The notes beneath the pieces were generated by a model, which made no database searches, had not been told where the DNA came from, and worked only from the letters and a program-made list of their open reading frames with translations. The translations under genes were made by a program, and so were the position numbers. DNA of 64,000 nucleotides from Pseudonocardia hydrocarbonoxydans (GTDB lineage Bacteria > Actinomycetota > Actinomycetes > Mycobacteriales > Pseudonocardiaceae): NCBI RefSeq assembly GCF_006539565.1, contig NZ_BJNG01000036.1, positions 82,155-146,154 on the forward strand. Reading direction: 5' to 3'. Of this stretch, positions 62,736-64,000 are shown piece by piece (the first letter of the stretch is position 1; each line of letters opens with the position of its first letter).

Positions 62736-63230
62736 GTGGTGTCGGCCGGTGTGCGTGGACGACCTCGCCGGCACCCGCTGGGCCGGGTCGCGCAGGCGTT
62801 CCCGCGGATCCAGGAGCGGGTGCCGGGCCTGCGCATGGTCGTGGTGACGGGACCGCGGATCGATCCCGCCGCGGTCGCGGCGCCCGCGGGCGTGGAGGTG
62901 CGCGGCTACCTGCCCGACCTCGACGAGCACCTCGCGGCCTGCGACCTCGGCGTCGTCCAGGGCGGGCTGACGACCACGATGGAGCTCGTCGCGGCGGGCC
63001 GCCCGTTCGTCTACGTCCCGCTGGCGCAGCACTTCGAGCAGCAGATCCACGTGCCGCACCGGCTGGCGCAGTACCGGGCGGGCCGCCGGCTCGACTACGC
63101 CGACCTCGCCGATCCGGACCGGTTCGCCGAGGTCGTCACGGAGGCGATCGGACGGCCCGCCGGCTCGCTGCCGGTCGAGACCGGCGGGGCCGGGCGGGCC
63201 GCCGACCACCTCCTCGAGCTCCTCGGCTGA
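62736..63230 (+). pseudogene. glycosyltransferase, C-terminal part only
   Basis: A 164-codon frame. From about codon 20 it matches residues 540-695 of the fusion protein at 56053: LRMVVVTGPRIDP, GGLTTTMEL, FVYVPLAQHFEQQIHVPHRLAQ and AGRRLDY. The first ~18 codons have no match, and the N-terminal GT-B domain is missing, so it cannot act as a full enzyme. It starts 31 bp from the divergent hydrolase; a deletion or recombination here is likely. Confidence 0.78.
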
Positions 63231-63242
63231 GTCCTGGTGCAC

Positions 63243-63659
63243 TCAGGCCGGCGCGGGGATCGCGCCGATCTGGGTGTGCAGGGCGACCTCGTCGAGCCGG
63301 TTCCAGCGCTCGACCACCTGCCCGTCGCGGAACTCGACGATCGTGATGCCCTCGGCGTCGATCGCCGCCCCGGTGCCCGGGTTCCCGAACACCTCGCCGG
63401 TGTGCGTGCCGGTCACCGTGAACCGCACGGCGACCCGGTCGCCGTCGGCCACGATGTCCTGCGCGGTGATGCGGACGTCCGGCACGCCTGCGCGCAGCGT
63501 CCGCATGAACGCCCCGATGCCGTCGCGGGTCGGCGGGAAGTCGGGCGGGAAGCCGTGGACGGCGGCGTCCGGTGCGTAGAGCGTGGTGACGTACCCGTCC
63601 ACGTCGCCGTCGTTGAGCATCCCGACGGCGGTGGCGATGGTGGTGACGTTGGCGTTCAC
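63243..63659 (-). CDS. SnoaL-like (NTF2-fold) protein
   Basis: A 138-residue cone-fold protein of the SnoaL/polyketide cyclase-like group: MLNDGDVDGYVTTLYAPDAAVHG, then PDVRITAQDIVADGDRVAVRFTVTG, ending IVEFRDGQVVERWNRLD. It may be an isomerase or a hydrolase-like enzyme; the substrate is unknown. The GTG start at 63659 has GAGGAGG upstream and overlaps the methyltransferase stop codon by 4 nt. Confidence 0.85.
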   Translation of the reverse strand: MNANVTTIATAVGMLNDGDVDGYVTTLYAPDAAVHGFPPDFPPTRDGIGAFMRTLRAGVPDVRITAQDIVADGDRVAVRFTVTGTHTGEVFGNPGTGAAIDAEGITIVEFRDGQVVERWNRLDEVALHTQIGAIPAPA

Positions 63660-64000
63660 GTGCGGCCTCCTCGGCGTGCGGTGGTCAGCAGGTACTCCCA
63701 GTCCATGACGGTGCCGGTGGTCCCGCGGTCGTGGCTGCGGGCGACCTCGGCGAGGTCGGTGTCCAGCGCGGCCACCCGTTCGGGCGAGCCGGCCAGCGCG
63801 TTGCGCACCATCAGGACGGGTCCGTAGCGCGGGGCGAACCAAGTCGCGCCACTCCTCGGGGGTGGCGTAGCCCTCGACGGTCACCGTGCCCCGCGTCGCG
63901 GTGAGGTCGGTGACGCCGTCCCCGAGCAGAGCCCGGAGGTGCTCCTCGTCGCCCCAGAGCACGGGCGGCTTCGCCCCGGCGGGTGGTGGTGGCGCCTAGA
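63656..64000 (-). pseudogene. class I SAM methyltransferase, C-terminal part, frameshifted, cut by window end
   Basis: The distal part reads PPPPAGAKPPVLWGDEEHLRALLGD and TVEGYATPEEWRDL, then loses frame at about 63838-63845 where one extra T occurs. The next frame continues RYGPVLMVRNALAGSPERVAALD and VMDWEYLLTTARR to a stop at 63656. These are typical C-terminal elements of actinobacterial small-molecule methyltransferases. A TAG in the same frame lies 4 nt before the window end (63995-63999 region), hinting at a second lesion. It may be an assembly error. Confidence 0.65.

Overview
The window is very GC-rich DNA with dense bidirectional gene packing, frequent GTG/TTG starts and 4-nt stop/start overlaps. 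Gene content (DUF1707, F420-dependent PPOX-class protein, Zur-type ribosomal protein bL31B, SARP regulator, DUF3159, NHL/thioredoxin protein) points to an actinobacterium. Pseudonocardia or a close relative is my best guess from gene style and intergenic repeats; no rRNA is present to confirm it. No complete tRNA, rRNA, CRISPR array or intact insertion sequence is visible.

The left part, about 1-31 kb, is mostly core or stable genes. It includes a cell-wall NlpC/P60 hydrolase, a thioredoxin-NHL protein, a DNA glycosylase, glucose-6-phosphate isomerase beside a ROK sugar kinase, threonine synthase, a cytochrome P450 with a likely operator pair, a metallophosphoesterase, bL31B behind a probable Zur box, a GntR-MFS-bluB run, cobK-cobF for corrin synthesis, and a STAS / GAF-PP2C-kinase signalling pair. 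Three unrelated families of intergenic inverted repeats sit at 571-644, 14051-14200 and 17734-17792.

From 28.8 to 37.4 kb is a metal-flavoured region. It holds a copper P-type ATPase operon with small membrane proteins. Next to it are an orphan nickel/peptide-type ABC ATPase, a tandem amidotransferase-like protein and a possible FmdE-like protein, facing a CobW GTPase with its own palindromic operator. An ArsR-SRPBCC pair with two operators follows. From 37.4 to 44.7 kb come an enoyl-CoA hydratase / SDR / TetR group with shared operator sites, an Asp-rich calcium-binding protein, two genes broken by single frameshifts, and a small MerR regulon with three near-identical promoter operators.

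From 44.7 to 55.2 kb is an accessory island for ketone or alcohol degradation: lactonase-like MBL hydrolase, Baeyer-Villiger monooxygenase, an AcoR-type activator and an alpha/beta hydrolase. Decayed sequence follows (GAF fragment, alcohol dehydrogenase pseudogene, integrase remnant, toxin-antitoxin pair, tmRNA/tRNA 3'-end remnant, IS256-type remnant). The island is bracketed by a 70-bp imperfect direct repeat from an XRE antitoxin gene. A 17-bp motif, TGTCGCR-N4-CGGACA, lies upstream of the lactonase, the activator and the hydrolase here, and also upstream of a zinc alcohol dehydrogenase and a second AcoR-type activator 25 kb away. I read this as one split catabolic regulon.

From 55 to 64 kb is a glycosyltransferase/hydrolase region. 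An alpha/beta hydrolase fused to a glycosyltransferase converges on a large SARP-AAA-TPR regulator. Beyond it lie a second hydrolase and a truncated paralogue of the glycosyltransferase, then a SnoaL-like protein and a frameshifted methyltransferase running off the window.
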